Source: Gremmenia infestans
Lineage: Eukaryota > Ascomycota > Leotiomycetes > Helotiales > Hamatocanthoscyphaceae
Direction of reading: 5' to 3'
DNA: 64,000 nucleotides
Assembly (NCBI GenBank): GCA_032629725.1
Contig: JAFEVB010000005.1
Location: 496,001 to 560,000, forward strand
The notes below the pieces were generated by a model that saw only the letters and a list, made by a program, of their open reading frames with translations, ran no database searches and was not told where the DNA came from. Shown in pieces: positions 31,129-43,112 of this stretch (within the stretch, counting starts at the first letter, position 1; each line of letters begins with the position of its first letter). The position numbers and the translations under genes were made by a program.

Positions 31129-33820
31129 ATGTCTCGATTCTTCAAGGGCGACAGTTCAAGCGAGAGCAGCTCTTCCGACGAGGAAGAACTCTACTCCGAG
31201 GAGGAGGAAGAGGAAGCAAAGGAAGACTCCAGCGACGAGGATGACGATGAAGGGGAAGACGACGATGATTCTTCCAGCGATGACGAGGACGGGAAAAAGA
31301 CCGGCGCAAATGCCTTCTTGAAAGGAGCAGGCTCAGAAAGCGACGAGAGCAGCGACGAGGAAGGCACAAAAGTTGTCAAGAGTGCGAAAGACAAGCGGAT
31401 TGAGGAGCTGGAGGGCACCGTGAAGGCGATCGAAAATGGACAAAAGATCAATGATTGGGGATCTATTTCTGCCGGTATGCGATCATGGTGAAAATACTCT
31501 CTGGGTTAGCGGCTAACATGGTTATTAGAATTCGATAAACTTAATCGACAGGTAGTGAAGCTCGTTCAGGCGGGCAACACACCAAAACCTTATATCAGAG
31601 CTATTGCTGAGTTGGAGGACTTCATGAATGAGGCTATTGCCAAGCAAAAGGTCTCAGCGAAGAAGATGAACGCCACAAATGCCCGAGGTCTGAACGCCGT
31701 CAAGCAGCGCATCAAGAAGAACAACAAGGACTACCAGAAGGATATCGATGCATACAGGGCGGACAAAGATGCGTTCATGGAGTCGGACGAAGAGGAAGAG
31801 CCCGCTCCAAAACCTTCCAGAACACCCAAACCTATCGCTGGTGTTCCCGCCTTCGAGATTGATGACGATGAGGGTTTCTCGACTGTTGGGAAGGGTGGCC
31901 GTACGATGCAATTTACACCCGAGAGCATTCTCAAGCATCTGAGGACGATTATGGAGTCTCGAGGAAAGAAGAACACAGACCGAACCGAGCAGATCAAGAT
32001 TATGGAGAAGCTCTATGAAGTTGCCACAACCCCTTACCAGCGTATCCGAGTTCTCTTGACTATCATTTCTACAAGATTCGACTTGACCACCGGTGTTCAG
32101 ACCTTCATGTCTCAAGATCAATGGAAGGCTGCCGAGCAAGAATTCGGCAACCTTCTCAAGGTCCTCGAGTCAAATCCGGAATTGGTTGTTGTTGAAAGTG
32201 CGGAGGAGTGGGAGGATGATGAAAAGGCCCCTGTTGTCGCAGCTGGCGAGAAGCTCAAGATTCCCGGCAGCATTGTTTCATATGTTGAGAGACTGGATGA
32301 TGAGCTTACCCGATCCCTTCAGCACATTGACCCTCACACTGCCGAGTACATCGATCGTCTTTCGGATGAAGGAGCTCTGTATAACAATATCGTTCGTACA
32401 CTGCTATACACCGAAAGCCTTCGAAAGGATGAGAGTCTGCAAGTTACGCAAGACAGCCTCAACCGTGTTGTTATGAGAAGATTGGAACACGTTTACTTCA
32501 AGGTTGGTAACTCTGTCCAGATGCAGGCTATAGTATACTAACATGAATATCCAGCCATCTGCAGTCGTCAAGATCCTCGAGGAGAACTGCTGGAAATCCA
32601 TTCCCACCGAACTTGAATCTGCCATTACTCCTCGAACCGAAGTTTCCGATGCCACTGCTCTCGTTAATGTTTTGTGCAACTACCTTTTCATCAACAGCGA
32701 AGGCATTATCCGTGCTCGGGCTATGCTTTGCCAGATTTACTTCCTCGCTCTTCACGACAACTACTACAAGGCACGCGATATGATGCTGATGTCTCATTTG
32801 CAAGAGACCATCAACGCCTTCGATGTCCACAGCCAAATTCTATTCAACCGCACTCTCGTCCAAGTTGGTCTCTGTGCTTTCCGAGCTGGACTTGTCTACG
32901 AAGCCCAGACTACTCTGCAAGAAATTTGTGGTAGTGGTCGCCAAAAGGAGTTGCTTGCTCAAGGTGTTATGATTCAACGTTACAACCAGGTCTCACCAGA
33001 GCAAGAGCGCCTCGAAAGACAACGCCAACTTCCTTTCCACATGCACATCAACTTGGAGCTTCTGGAGTGTGTTTATCTCACCTGCAGTATGCTTCTCGAG
33101 ATTCCTCTTCTGGCCCAGACAGGCTCGTCGCCCGATGTCAAGAAGCGTGTCATCAGTAAGACCTACAGACGTATGTTAGAGTATCATGAGCGTCAAATCT
33201 TCACTGGTCCACCCGAGAACACCAGAGATCATGTCATGCAAGCCTCGAAGGCCTTGGCGGCTGGCGAGTGGAAGAAGGCTACCACCTTTATCCATGAGAT
33301 CAAGATCTGGGAACTCATGGCAAAGCCTGAGGCCATCAAGACCATGCTCTCGGAGCAAATCCAAGAGGAAGGCCTCCGGACATACCTCTTCACCTACGCT
33401 CCATACTACGACACCCTCGCCGTCGGCACTCTTTCGTCCATGTTCGAGCTGACCGACCGCAAAGTAGCCGCCATCGTAAGCAAGATGATCAGTCATGAAG
33501 AGCTCGCCGCTGCTCTCGATCAAGTCAACTCATCCATCATCTTCCGCAAGGGCGTTGAGCTTAGTAGGCTCCAGAGCTTGGCTCTTACGCTCAGCGACAA
33601 AGCAAGCGGTCTCATCGAGAGCAACGAACGTACGCTCGAGACAAGAACACAAGGCATGGCGAACGCATTCGAGCGACAAGGTGGCCGTGGAGGACGTGGA
33701 GGCAGAGGTGGTGGACGAGGTCGTGGTGGTGGAGGACGTGGCGGCGGACCCAGTGCTCCTAGACAGGCAGGTGGAACTCAGTTCACGGGTGGTGCGTTGG
33801 GTGCAGCGGTCCGAGCTTAG
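31129..33820 (+). CDS. NIP1: NIP1, translation initiation factor eIF3 subunit c
   Basis: Exons are 31129-31474, 31529-32502 and 32555-33820, giving 861 residues. The N-terminus MSRFFKGDSSSESSSSDEEE with a long acidic Ser tract is characteristic of eIF3c and is the region that contacts eIF1/eIF5 in yeast. The middle contains the helical repeat domain (EFDKLNRQVVKLVQ, RIRVLLTIISTRFDL). The PCI domain covers roughly 600-775 (AYEP-like FTYAPYYDTLAVGTLSSMFEL). The C-terminus (~808-846) is a Gly/Arg-rich RGG tail, a probable RNA-binding and methylation segment. The protein is a core of the eIF3 complex on the 40S subunit. The ATG lies in context CACGATGTC. Confidence 0.95.
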
Positions 33821-34368
33821 AGTGGGGTGGTTATTGCATTGGGATGGTTGTTTTGGGCTGTAATCGCTCTTTACATAGGCGTTTATAGAGCTTGCGAAAA
33901 GCTTTCCTTGTGATTCTATGAATTGAGATGATAATGGTATTTCCTGGCCCACTGTGATATATCCTTGATGTATATATGCTAGCAAGTCCTATGAGCATAA
34001 CGAATTATCAAGCTTAATACAAGGATCTGAACAAGACTAGAGTGGTGTTCAATCGCAAAGATTTTTTTGTCTACCCGTGCGTGTAATATAGGATACCCTT
34101 CCTGCGAATCCTCGAGTTAGAAGTGAAATCCTAGCTAGAAAAGTTGAGACTTCTAAGTAGGAAAGATGTATTTGCTCCCTACTAGAAGATATAAATTTAA
34201 ATTGATTTAAGATCTGTCCACAAATTTGTTTAGTATATGTAAAGAGATAAAATATAGACTCGCTTAAAAACAGCTCACTCCATCTCTAGCTTACTACTAT
34301 AACTATGCTTATTAAAGCTGCAAAACTTAGGCAAAAAAATGGCCAAAAGAGACAGGTGGCAGATAATG
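33821..34368. other. intergenic
   Basis: NIP1 3' flank and AT-rich DNA downstream (3' side) of the minus-strand tRNA gene. No coding feature. Confidence 0.45.
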
Positions 34369-34523
34369 TGCCCTCGGACGGAATCGAACTTCATACTATT
34401 AGCTTTACATTTCAAGAGCAGAAGAAGTCAGATAAACTCACCCGGCAACCTCGTCATAAGCGAGTGACCATCTTGATATGATACTTTTACTAGTGACGCG
34501 CTCTACCATTGAGCTACGAGGGC
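34369..34523 (-). tRNA. tRNA-Thr(AGU), doubly interrupted
   Basis: All cloverleaf parts are present on the minus strand. The acceptor stem is GCCCTCG (34523-34517) with CGAGGGC (34376-34370) and discriminator A. The D arm is GCTC/GAGC, and the anticodon stem CGTCA/TGACG has loop CTAGTA…A and anticodon AGT at 34491-34489. A canonical-position 30-nt intron (34487-34458) follows base 37. The variable loop is AGGTT. The T stem GCCGG is separated from the T loop TTCGATT by a further 53-nt insertion (34441-34389). Without both insertions the RNA is 72 nt. The T stem has one mismatch (C50 opposite U64). It may be a functional gene with an unusual second intron or a disabled copy. Confidence 0.75.
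34389..34441 (-). other. spliceosomal-intron-like insertion in the T arm of tRNA-Thr
   Basis: The 53-nt insertion begins GTGAGT, contains a GCTAATA branch-like site 10-15 nt from the end and finishes AAG, with the same length and signals as this genome's mRNA introns. It interrupts the internal B box between GG and TTCGATTCC. Its own final AG leaves a near-consensus AGTTCGATTCC. Confidence 0.6.
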
Positions 34524-35313
34524 TAATTGAGATGATTTGTTGAGAGTAATCCGTGTATTTCGGTACATCTATGGTGGGAGGTCAGATGCCCCACTTAGGG
34601 TTTATACTCGGCGTTTTGTACTGTATGCAAGTTGGACTGGACTAGTTCTGGTTCTTTACTACCTTACTGGCGGGACGGTGGATAGGATAGGAGCTTGAAA
34701 GTAAGATTAAAGATTCACACGAGGAGGTTTTAGTTGAGCTGTGACTGTATGCTCTAATGAGGAATTCGTTTTATAGTGAGGCAAGAGGTTCTTGTGCAAG
34801 AAAATACTCGTATATACCCCGCGTTGACCCCTCATTTAAGAAGTTTCATTTATACTCGAATAATAATAGATGATATTTTATCCCGTTGTAAAATTAATTC
34901 AATCCTATTTTAGGGTTTAAAGATACGCTTAAACAATGCATACTACCTATATTTGCTTAATCAAGTGGCTACGAATAGTACTTAGATCTAGTAGATCACT
35001 TTATAATTCTCGCTGTAAATTCTTGGTATCGAAAAAGTTAGGCTCGAATTACTTTTACACCCTAACGTGAGTAATCGTGTTCCCAACTTTTGCTCATTTG
35101 TAGAAGAGCTGATACTATTGTGCCTCTAAGTTATACTTTTACTTCTATAGTCGCTTGTGAATAAGAGGATTTAAGGTGAAGGTCGTGATGCATGATATTC
35201 ATCTAAAGGCTCCTATATACAATATAATACTCCGTTCACCATTTGAAGCCATACATTCATCCAACGCCTAAATGCCAAATATTTCGTGTGTATTTCTACA
35301 TGCGAGTCTCAGT
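34524..35313. other. AT-rich intergenic DNA upstream of the tRNA
   Basis: Largely AT-rich with many stops, and no gene seen. It may include decayed repeat sequence. Confidence 0.4.
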
Positions 35314-36327
35314 TTATAGCTTCGGGGAAAGCTGAGATCTCGCAACAGTGAGTTGAATGAGTCCGTTGGGGCCAGATTGAGGGGCGTAAACTTCAGCGTC
35401 CTTTCCAGTGTTCTTGGTTCCCTTATGCCAGCTCAGATCTAAAGACAAATTAGTAAACTGTTCATATGTTTAGGTAGTGAAGACTTACCAATCTCAAAGT
35501 AGTGTTTATTAGGCAGAGAGTAGTCCACAGTTTCCACCTCTGGAACAGCTTCCAAAATAGCCCCGCACATCTTGTACATTGTGTTCTGAACCGAAGGGCT
35601 GTCCTCCTCAGCAAAGGTCTTCATAGTGATCGATCTCGCGTCTTCCCATGCCTTGTCGAACTTAGGCACAGCTTGCTCAACCGCGCTCATTCCAGAGAAA
35701 GTATTCCATGACCAGCCGCAGTCAACATCGGTGCTCAAGATTCTGTCCCAGACCTCTGGCAATGTAGTATATTCATCTCTGACGAAACCGTGGAATTGGG
35801 AGCCGGTGCTCTTCAAGACCAGCAGGCCAACGATACCGCTCCGGATGTCAATTCCCTTGCCCTTTCGGATAACAGCTTCGACATTTCGAGTTTCATTACC
35901 GTCACGGTAGAAGGAATGTGGGTGGGGCTTGCCATCAATCGTCATTCGTGTCCATCTGTGTGTTACGACCTTGATGTTTGCTGTAGTGATGTGGGGGTAT
36001 TTCTCGATGAAGTGTGTGCCGAGATAGCTTGCGAAGAGTTCAGGAGGGGTGACTGGGTGCTCTTTTGCCTTGATGTAGACGGTGTTCTTCATTGAATCGG
36101 TCGCTACGACTACGCTGTTGTCTGCCTTTGTGTACCTTGAAGTACGGTTAGAGGAGGGTCTTCAGCTCTGGGATGGAAGGGCAAGCATACGATACATCAA
36201 TGGCTCCTTCAAGGAGTACGGTGACAGTCATTTCAGTAACGGTTTGTACACCAGTTGCTGGATCTTTCTCAACTTTGTAGACTCGGACATTGTCCTTGCC
36301 ATAACGTGCTGCAGCTACTGAAGCCAT
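35314..36327 (-). CDS. uaZ: urate oxidase (uricase)
   Basis: Exons are 36327-36191, 36135-35489 and 35438-35314, giving 302 residues, the usual length. The active-site set is intact: Lys11 (RYGKDNVRVYKV), Thr58 (VVVATDSMKN) and His266 (LSWHKGTKNTG). The substrate-binding block STGSQFHGFVRDEYTTLPE is also present. The enzyme oxidises urate to 5-hydroxyisourate in peroxisomes, in purine nitrogen use. The C-terminus is SPKL, giving a PKL variant of the usual SKL peroxisomal signal. Introns are short and phase-exact. It is divergent from the Rictor gene with 1.6 kb between start codons. Confidence 0.95.
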
Positions 36328-36505
36328 TGCTACTTTGGAAGAGAGGTTGAAAGGTTGGTATGAAGTGAAATGTTCGAATTGAATGGGACGTGACTCTCTT
36401 TATGTAGGTAGTATGGTTAGATTAGAAGCTTTGGCAGCTGATTATTGATGGATGGATGAGCTATGCCAGTCCAGTCCAGTATGAATGAAGGGTGGAAGCT
36501 TAGAG

Positions 36506-36532
36506 CTTTATATACGGAGAACTCCAGATAAG
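36506..36532 (-). promoter_or_regulatory. uricase core promoter candidates: TATATAAA and a GATA site
   Basis: On the coding strand a TATATAAAG box (36514-36506) lies ~180 nt upstream of the ATG. An AGATAAG GATA-factor site (36526-36532) lies just beyond it. Nitrogen regulation of uricase by an AreA-type GATA factor is well known in Aspergillus; application here is inference. I saw no clear UaY-type palindrome. Confidence 0.4.
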
Positions 36533-37957
36533 AAGGGAGGCCGGCGATTCGCGTGGCAGCGACAAAAAGGACGGCCGAGAATAAATTGAACGGTCCAGTT
36601 AGCTTCAGCGGAGGCCGGCCCTGGGATGAAAAGCAAAAGACTCCGCAAACACGTTGGGGGGGAGTTGCAATATGAAGCTTCGGGATCCCCCGATACTGTA
36701 CTATGCTGCCCAGCCAGGTGTGTGCGGCACTTGAATAGCCTCGCGCTACTGTACGGAGTAACACGCGCATGATGGGACAGCCCCGTGGCGGCCTTTTGCC
36801 TATCTCGGTCTGTCAAGAATTCGATATCATGAGGACTGATATTATTTCCTGCAGAGTTTTCGTAGAAAGTATCCCCTCGGCTGGCAGGAATTCGGATGTT
36901 ATGTAAAGATTGCATCCTCTCAAGTTCTCCTCCTACTGTACTGTACTGCTTCAAGAGTCATCTTCGGGAAAGCTCCAACCATTACTTTTACAGTACTGCA
37001 CTACCGGACGAATCGGCATCGCCCGTAGATCGTAAGATGTTTCTATAAATCTTACGTTTCTTCGCCATACTGTACTAGGTACAGGAAAGTCGCGGATTGA
37101 GCCTCGAGATTGCTGACTGGACTGGACTATTGTGACTTATCCTGACCCCAACTACAGATGGAGAGAATAATATCCATATTATGTATGCTGTCTCACATTT
37201 TGGTACTGAAGGTACATGTAAGGTTCGAGGATGATGCTGGTCTGCGCTACATATGCCTCTTCTAAGCTCTACTTATGCCGTCGAACCCATGCTCTTGGAA
37301 GACGTGAAGGATGTGAACCCTCCTAAATCCATGCAATCAGGAAACAGAGCTTTCGAGGGTGGTGTAGCTCCTAGAGGACATCTGCGGGGATAAATTCAGC
37401 CTTGCAGTCCTAATCTGGATCGTCATCTAGCAGAACTATAGAGTTATAATGGTATATTTTCTTAACTTGGCCTTTGTCAAAGATACTGGTATTGTTTAAG
37501 AGTAATGCAAGACTGTAGTTTATAGAAGGAAAGAAACATGTTTGTAAGAGAGAAGTGGAGGGGAAAACGTTTCAGATGAATTTGAGGATTTGCCCTTCCT
37601 GGTCCGAGTGCCTTGACTGATCTGGCCTGGGCACGTCTTGAAGCACAGTTGATAAAGTACCATAACCGTCACAAACAACGATTCATAACCTCCAGGAGCT
37701 CTCAACTTGATAGAAGACACTTGATCGAATACACATCTAGAACTATTGGCAATTTCCTGCGCGCGAAGCTAGTCGTCGAGCCGCTTTGATAGCTGTACAT
37801 CTCGACCCGCACTACGAATAAGTGCACGTAGCTTACAAGACCGCTCTCATATACGCCTGAGAAGCTCATAAACCTGCTGGATGACCTCGAAGTCGATCCG
37901 GTAACTAGAATACACATGCCACCGCCCCGCCAACTACGTTGACCCGTCGATGGACAG
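36533..37957. other. divergent intergenic region with repeated TACTGTAC motif
   Basis: TACTGTAC or its overlap TACTGTACTGTACTG occurs near 36694, 36747, 36934 and 37068, with a reverse version TACAGTAC near 36990. No coding sequence is supported. A 9-aa upstream ORF (ATG 37916, stop 37940-37942) precedes the Rictor start. Confidence 0.5.
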
Positions 37958-40900
37958 ATGGTTGGACCGTCGAGCATTCTGAGCTCGTCCGCGACGCCGA
38001 CTCAGAAGTCATTACACAACCAGCAACCCACTTCATATGGGACGAACAATGGGAGAACCAGTTTCGATCGAGATGCGCTACAGCCTGTAGCTTCGGGCAT
38101 GGGCCCTCGCTCGAATTCTGCCATGTCCTTCGCGCCCCGCGGCTCGTCACTCAATCCTTCCCCAGCACCAGGGAGTTTCAGCTCAAATCTGCGTAGCCAG
38201 CTTGCCCCTTCGCGGACAGGCTCGAGTCAAGATGTGAACGCGAACGTTACTGTAGCGAATTTGGAGAGATTAGATGAGGATGATGGAGCGTTTCCGGGTC
38301 AGATCCTCGCAGCCTTGCGGGAATCGCTGAATCGAGAGATGAAGATCAAAGAGGGCAGCGAAAACATGCTGGAGGCCTTGAACACGAAGAAAGCGAAACA
38401 AACGAAAGAGCAGCGGTTGAGAGTGGAGGCGGAATTGAATTCGTCGAATCAGAAGATCAGGGCACTGAAGAATGAAATATCAGAGTTGCAAAGGCCAAAA
38501 CAACCCTTAACCCCGACACGAAGTCGCATGGATACGCTGTTCCAGAGCAATGGTTTACGGTCTCCCCCAAGTGCTGCTAGAAGTGCTGGCTCAGATTACG
38601 ACGAACCACAGGAATCCCCAACATACGCTCTGGCAGAGATATTACAGGCACTTGAAATCGAGGGGCTTACACCGGATTACTACGTGGGACATGCAAATAA
38701 CCTGGTGGAACTGTTCAAGAGATATCCAACTTTAAAATATGACCTGGTCTGGTCAGTTTTCGGTTTGCGAATGCAAGTCATGCTTTTGAGTGAAAGCAGA
38801 GAAGTTGTTGCTGCCGGCTATCGAATGACTCGATATGCAATATCAGATATCAGTTCGTTACAGAAAATCCGAACACTCAATACGGATTATTTAGTGGTGC
38901 TGTAAGTTGTAAAACATATCTGTCCGTTTGTTTTAAGCTAACAAACTACAGTTCCCTCATTAAGAAGTCTAATGCAGACGTCGAGCGTGAGCAGGCGCTT
39001 AAATTTGTACGTGCATTCTTGGATGTCAAAGACGGCATCCAAGAGGTGTCCAGAGCTGTTGTAAGAACAATAGCATCAGTTGCTGAGCATGCCGAGGATC
39101 GCCTGAGATCCATTTGCATCGAAACCTTGGGTGAGATGATGGTCCGAGATCCAGGTTTGCTTGTTATTTCAGGAGGCATTAGACCGCTGGCCGATGCACT
39201 TGGTGAAGGGACCTACGAAGCTTCAGAAAGTCTTACAGCAGCTTTCTTATTCCTGATGGATGCACCTCAACGCAGAAAGTATCTTCGCGCAGGCTATGAG
39301 CTCGAGGTACTTTTCACGCCTTTTACGGACTCGTTATTTGCTGAAGAGAAGATTTTGAAGCAAAATTCGAGGTCAATATCATATGCCTTGAAATCATGGC
39401 CTGGACTCATGGCTTTATCCATGTACAACTTCAGAGCCATAAGGTCTTTGATATCTTGCCTCATGCTACCAAATCATATTATCCGCGAGACAGTCATCGA
39501 TCTGCTCTATGGAATCCTTAGGATTAAGTCACCATTTTGGGCGACTTCGTTTTTGGCTGGACGGCGTCTGACTACCTACGGGCGTGTAGCTACTCTAAAA
39601 TCAGCGACGTCCAAACCTGGCCAACCAGTCGAGGAAGAGACCGGAGACAAGAATTTTGTAGACCATTATACCGCTCTTTTGCTAGCAGTCCTGATTACTT
39701 CGGACATGCTGCCTGGGCTTTTGCAGGTCACACGAGACGCCGATAACTCGATGTTGAAACGAAAGACCACCTTGCTCATTGGAGAAGTATTGAAGCTTGC
39801 TTCTCGATTACTACCTTCAAACTGGAGTAGTGATTTGCAGCTTCTGCCGGATTTATTCGCTGCCGCATCACATTTTGGAGATCAGGAACGCTTTGATGCA
39901 ACTGGGACGGTATATCAGATAAGCAGTGTGAGCAGGACGTTGTACCGAACAGCTCCTAATGTTACAGGCGCTCTTGTTGGCGTTGCCAATAACAGCCACG
40001 ACAATCTTAAAAGCCTGGAGGACCAACCTAAGATCAACCCTAACGTTTCTATTGATGAAAACACTTTTCGTCAATTGTTGGTCGAAACGCAAGTGCTGTC
40101 AAGTACGAATCCCATCAAATGGAAATGGGATATTATCTTGAAGATCATAGAGGGACCGTTGTTGAATGGGAAGCGACTTGACGAGGCTATCAAAGCCTCG
40201 AAATTCATCAAGCGCATTATGAGTTTCTACAGGCCGTTCAAATACAAGTTCGCTGAGGTTCGGTACACTCGTATTAATCAGAAGTACATAAAAGTCGGTT
40301 GTGCGCTCATACATACCCTTCTTCAAACGACGGAAGGCGTCAAATATCTTGCCGATAACAAGTTGCTTAGGCAAATTGCCGAATGCCTAGCACAATGTGA
40401 TCCAGTAAGTCTTCGCCTTGGTTCCGAATTGACACTGAAGCCTAGTGCTAACATTATCCAGACAAGTGGTTTGACAGCCCAGTCCCCTATGTTCTCGAAG
40501 GAACGACTCTCGGAAACACTCTGTAGTGGATATTTTGCTATGCTAGGAACGATGAGTGGAGACCCAAAAGGGCTACAAATGCTTGATCGATGGCGCATGA
40601 TCAATATGATGTACCATATTATAGGTCAAAAGCAACGCCCTGATCTGATCAAGCTACTGTTGTCAAACTTTGATTACAGCTTGCAAGGGCACCCTAGAGT
40701 GCTCCTTTCAAAGGCTCTCACCGCGGGTTCCAAAGAAATTCGCATCCATGCAACAAACGTTTTGAGGAAATATTCGAGAAGTTCACGGCCTACCCAAAGT
40801 GTTGGTGACTCGAAATGGGCTATTCAACTCCTCGTCACTCAGCTCTACGACCCCGAAGTTGAAGTTTGTGCTACTGCCATCAAGATTCTCGAGGAAGCTT

Positions 40901-42036
40901 GCAATCGCAAGAACTATTTGGAGTACGTTGTGCAATGTCGGCCGGCTCTTGATCATCTAGGAGAAATTGGCGCGCCTCTGCTTCTTCGCTTTCTTTCTAC
41001 TTCCATTGGATATCACTATCTTGATGGCTTGGATTATATCAGCAACGAAATGGATGATTGGTTTCTTGGCCGAAACGATAGCTACGTTGGAGTTATTGAG
41101 GCAAGCTTGGCACGTGCTTTTGTGGAGATGCCAGAGGAGACGTCGAATCGTATGAGCGTCGATGAAGAAACTTTCGAACTGGATGCCGATAACGACGCTC
41201 ATGTGGTGCCTCCGCACTTTTACAGGGAGCTGACGAGAACCAAAGAAGGATGCAAGCTGTTGCGAGACAAGGGCCACTTCGAGGAGTTCGCATCAACGAT
41301 CCGCGATTATGGAATGCTTTCGGATGATCCAGAGATAATACTCAAAGTCAAAGGATGCTTGTGGGCTGTGGGAAACGTTGGGTCTATGGAGCTTGGTGCG
41401 CCGTTCCTGGAGGAATCGGACGTCGTTGAAAACATCGTCAGGATTGCGGAATCACACGAGGTTATGAGCTTACGAGGGACTGCCTTCTTCGTCTTGGGTC
41501 TTATCTCCCGCAGTGTTCATGGACTCGAGATCATGTCCGAATTCGGATGGGATAGCAACACCACAACAATGGGTGCTTCTCTTGGACTTTGCATCCCCCA
41601 AAATCTAAACAAATTCTTCTCGTACCAAACCTGGAGTCATGAGAAAGCCTCGGAAATCACTGCGTCAAGAGAACAGCGTGCCGCCATTATGGCAGCAAAG
41701 ACGGATAATGACTTCGTCAGCAATCGAATTTTGGAACTCGTTATCGATCTCGGTAATACTGTGCTACAAAAACGGGCGATGACTGAACTCATGCACATCA
41801 AATCGAAGAAACTTCCCAACTTCAACCATCCAGCTCTCTTCAGAAAAGTCATGACCTTACTCGAATCATCTCACTTCCGCATCAATGTTCGCCGCTTCGT
41901 CATCGAGCTCTTCGAACGCAGCGTTCTGCGACGCATCGTATTTGAAGAAGAAAGCGACGACGAAGACATGGACAGTGACGATGACAGTGGTAGCGAGGGC
42001 CGGACGGAGCGGCAGAGGAGTATTAGCGATCTATGA
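37958..42036 (+). CDS. ste16: Rictor/Ste16/Avo3-family TORC2 subunit
   Basis: Exons are 37958-38901 and 38952-42036; junction CT|T restores frame, giving 1342 residues. The N-terminal ~200 residues are Ser/Pro-rich, then a coiled coil (residues ~120-175). The conserved Rictor N-terminal region then starts (LVELFKRYPTLKYDLVWSVF, GYRMTRYAISD). Armadillo/HEAT-like helical repeats follow, including ETVIDLLYGILRIKSPFW, VGCALIHTLLQTTEGVKYL and GSELTLKPSAN. The C-terminal region (GHFEEFASTIRDYGM, LKGCLWAVGNVGS-type block, RGTAFFVLGLISRS) and an acidic tail complete it. Rictor homologues scaffold TORC2 at the plasma membrane and control AGC kinases and actin. An in-frame stop shortly upstream supports the chosen ATG, but an extra 5' exon cannot be excluded. 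Confidence 0.92.
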
Positions 42037-43112
42037 GATGAGACCGTGATCATTGGGATACGGCAATAGATTTGTACGATTATGAGGCTGGCGTATTTAC
42101 TTGGCATTGGATGGTGGGGAAAGGGGGCGGTTGGCAAATACCTGGTCTTATTTGGCGTTTTTCTCTCGTGGTTTGCCTCTTATCTTGTATAAATATAGGC
42201 GCGATGCTGGATTACTCTGGCGTACGGTTAAGATGACTGGATGAATGAAGTGAAGGCACGATTACAAAGCTGAACTATGTGCCATGTGTCAATCAAATGT
42301 ATCTATAGCTGCTACACCTAAGTTAGAGGTGTACGGTTTGTTCGAGACAGGTATGGTAGGTTGTAATCTTTGATGTTTCACCGACCAAATCTTTTAGCTG
42401 AGTACCCTACTAGTTGAGATATAAGTTCTGGGCTGCTAACTTTCCTGCGGGGTAGACATTGGCTGGGACCTGGGCATATAAACTTTCTAGTGGATACTCT
42501 AACACCATAGCTTGTAAATCCTTATAACTCCCTAGCGCTAATATTTACCCTCCAACAATAATAAGCCATAGGCTTATATTACTACCGTTGAGATCATGAT
42601 TATAGTCATGGGCGGATAGGGGGCAGTACAAGTACACCAGACCAGATAGGCTTAGCGAGGCTTACATAATATCAACTCTTGTTGCACCACCCTTCACCTT
42701 TCCAGGAGCTTCGCAACCTTCTCACGTTACTTATCTTTACCCGACTCCTTCCTCATTTCAATTTAGCCTGTAGTACTGTAAAGCTGCAGATCAGTCATCA
42801 TGAGCTCCTCAAGTGTGCGGCTCAAGTTCTTGTATTTCCGTGCCTTGCCACTCCCTCTTGCGAGGCAAAATCTGCCTCGTTCAGCAAAAGAAACATGGTG
42901 TGCTGCGCAATTGATCCATTGGGTACACGTGTTTTAGAAGGCTCTGGGATCTATACTATTTTGAAGAATTAGTGATTGGGCCGCCATGCCTATGAGTTGT
43001 TGCTTCCCTGTATAGGAGCAATGTTCCTGGTCGAGATATAAGTATACCCCGCCCTTCAAATACGTAGGTCAAAGGTAATTCCTTGCGCTTCTAGCTTCCC
43101 TGTCACTTCATC
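42037..43112. other. intergenic, ~1.1 kb
   Basis: No gene supported. It contains a small hairpin (TAAGCC-ATA-GGCTTA) near 42565 and AT-rich stretches. Confidence 0.45.
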
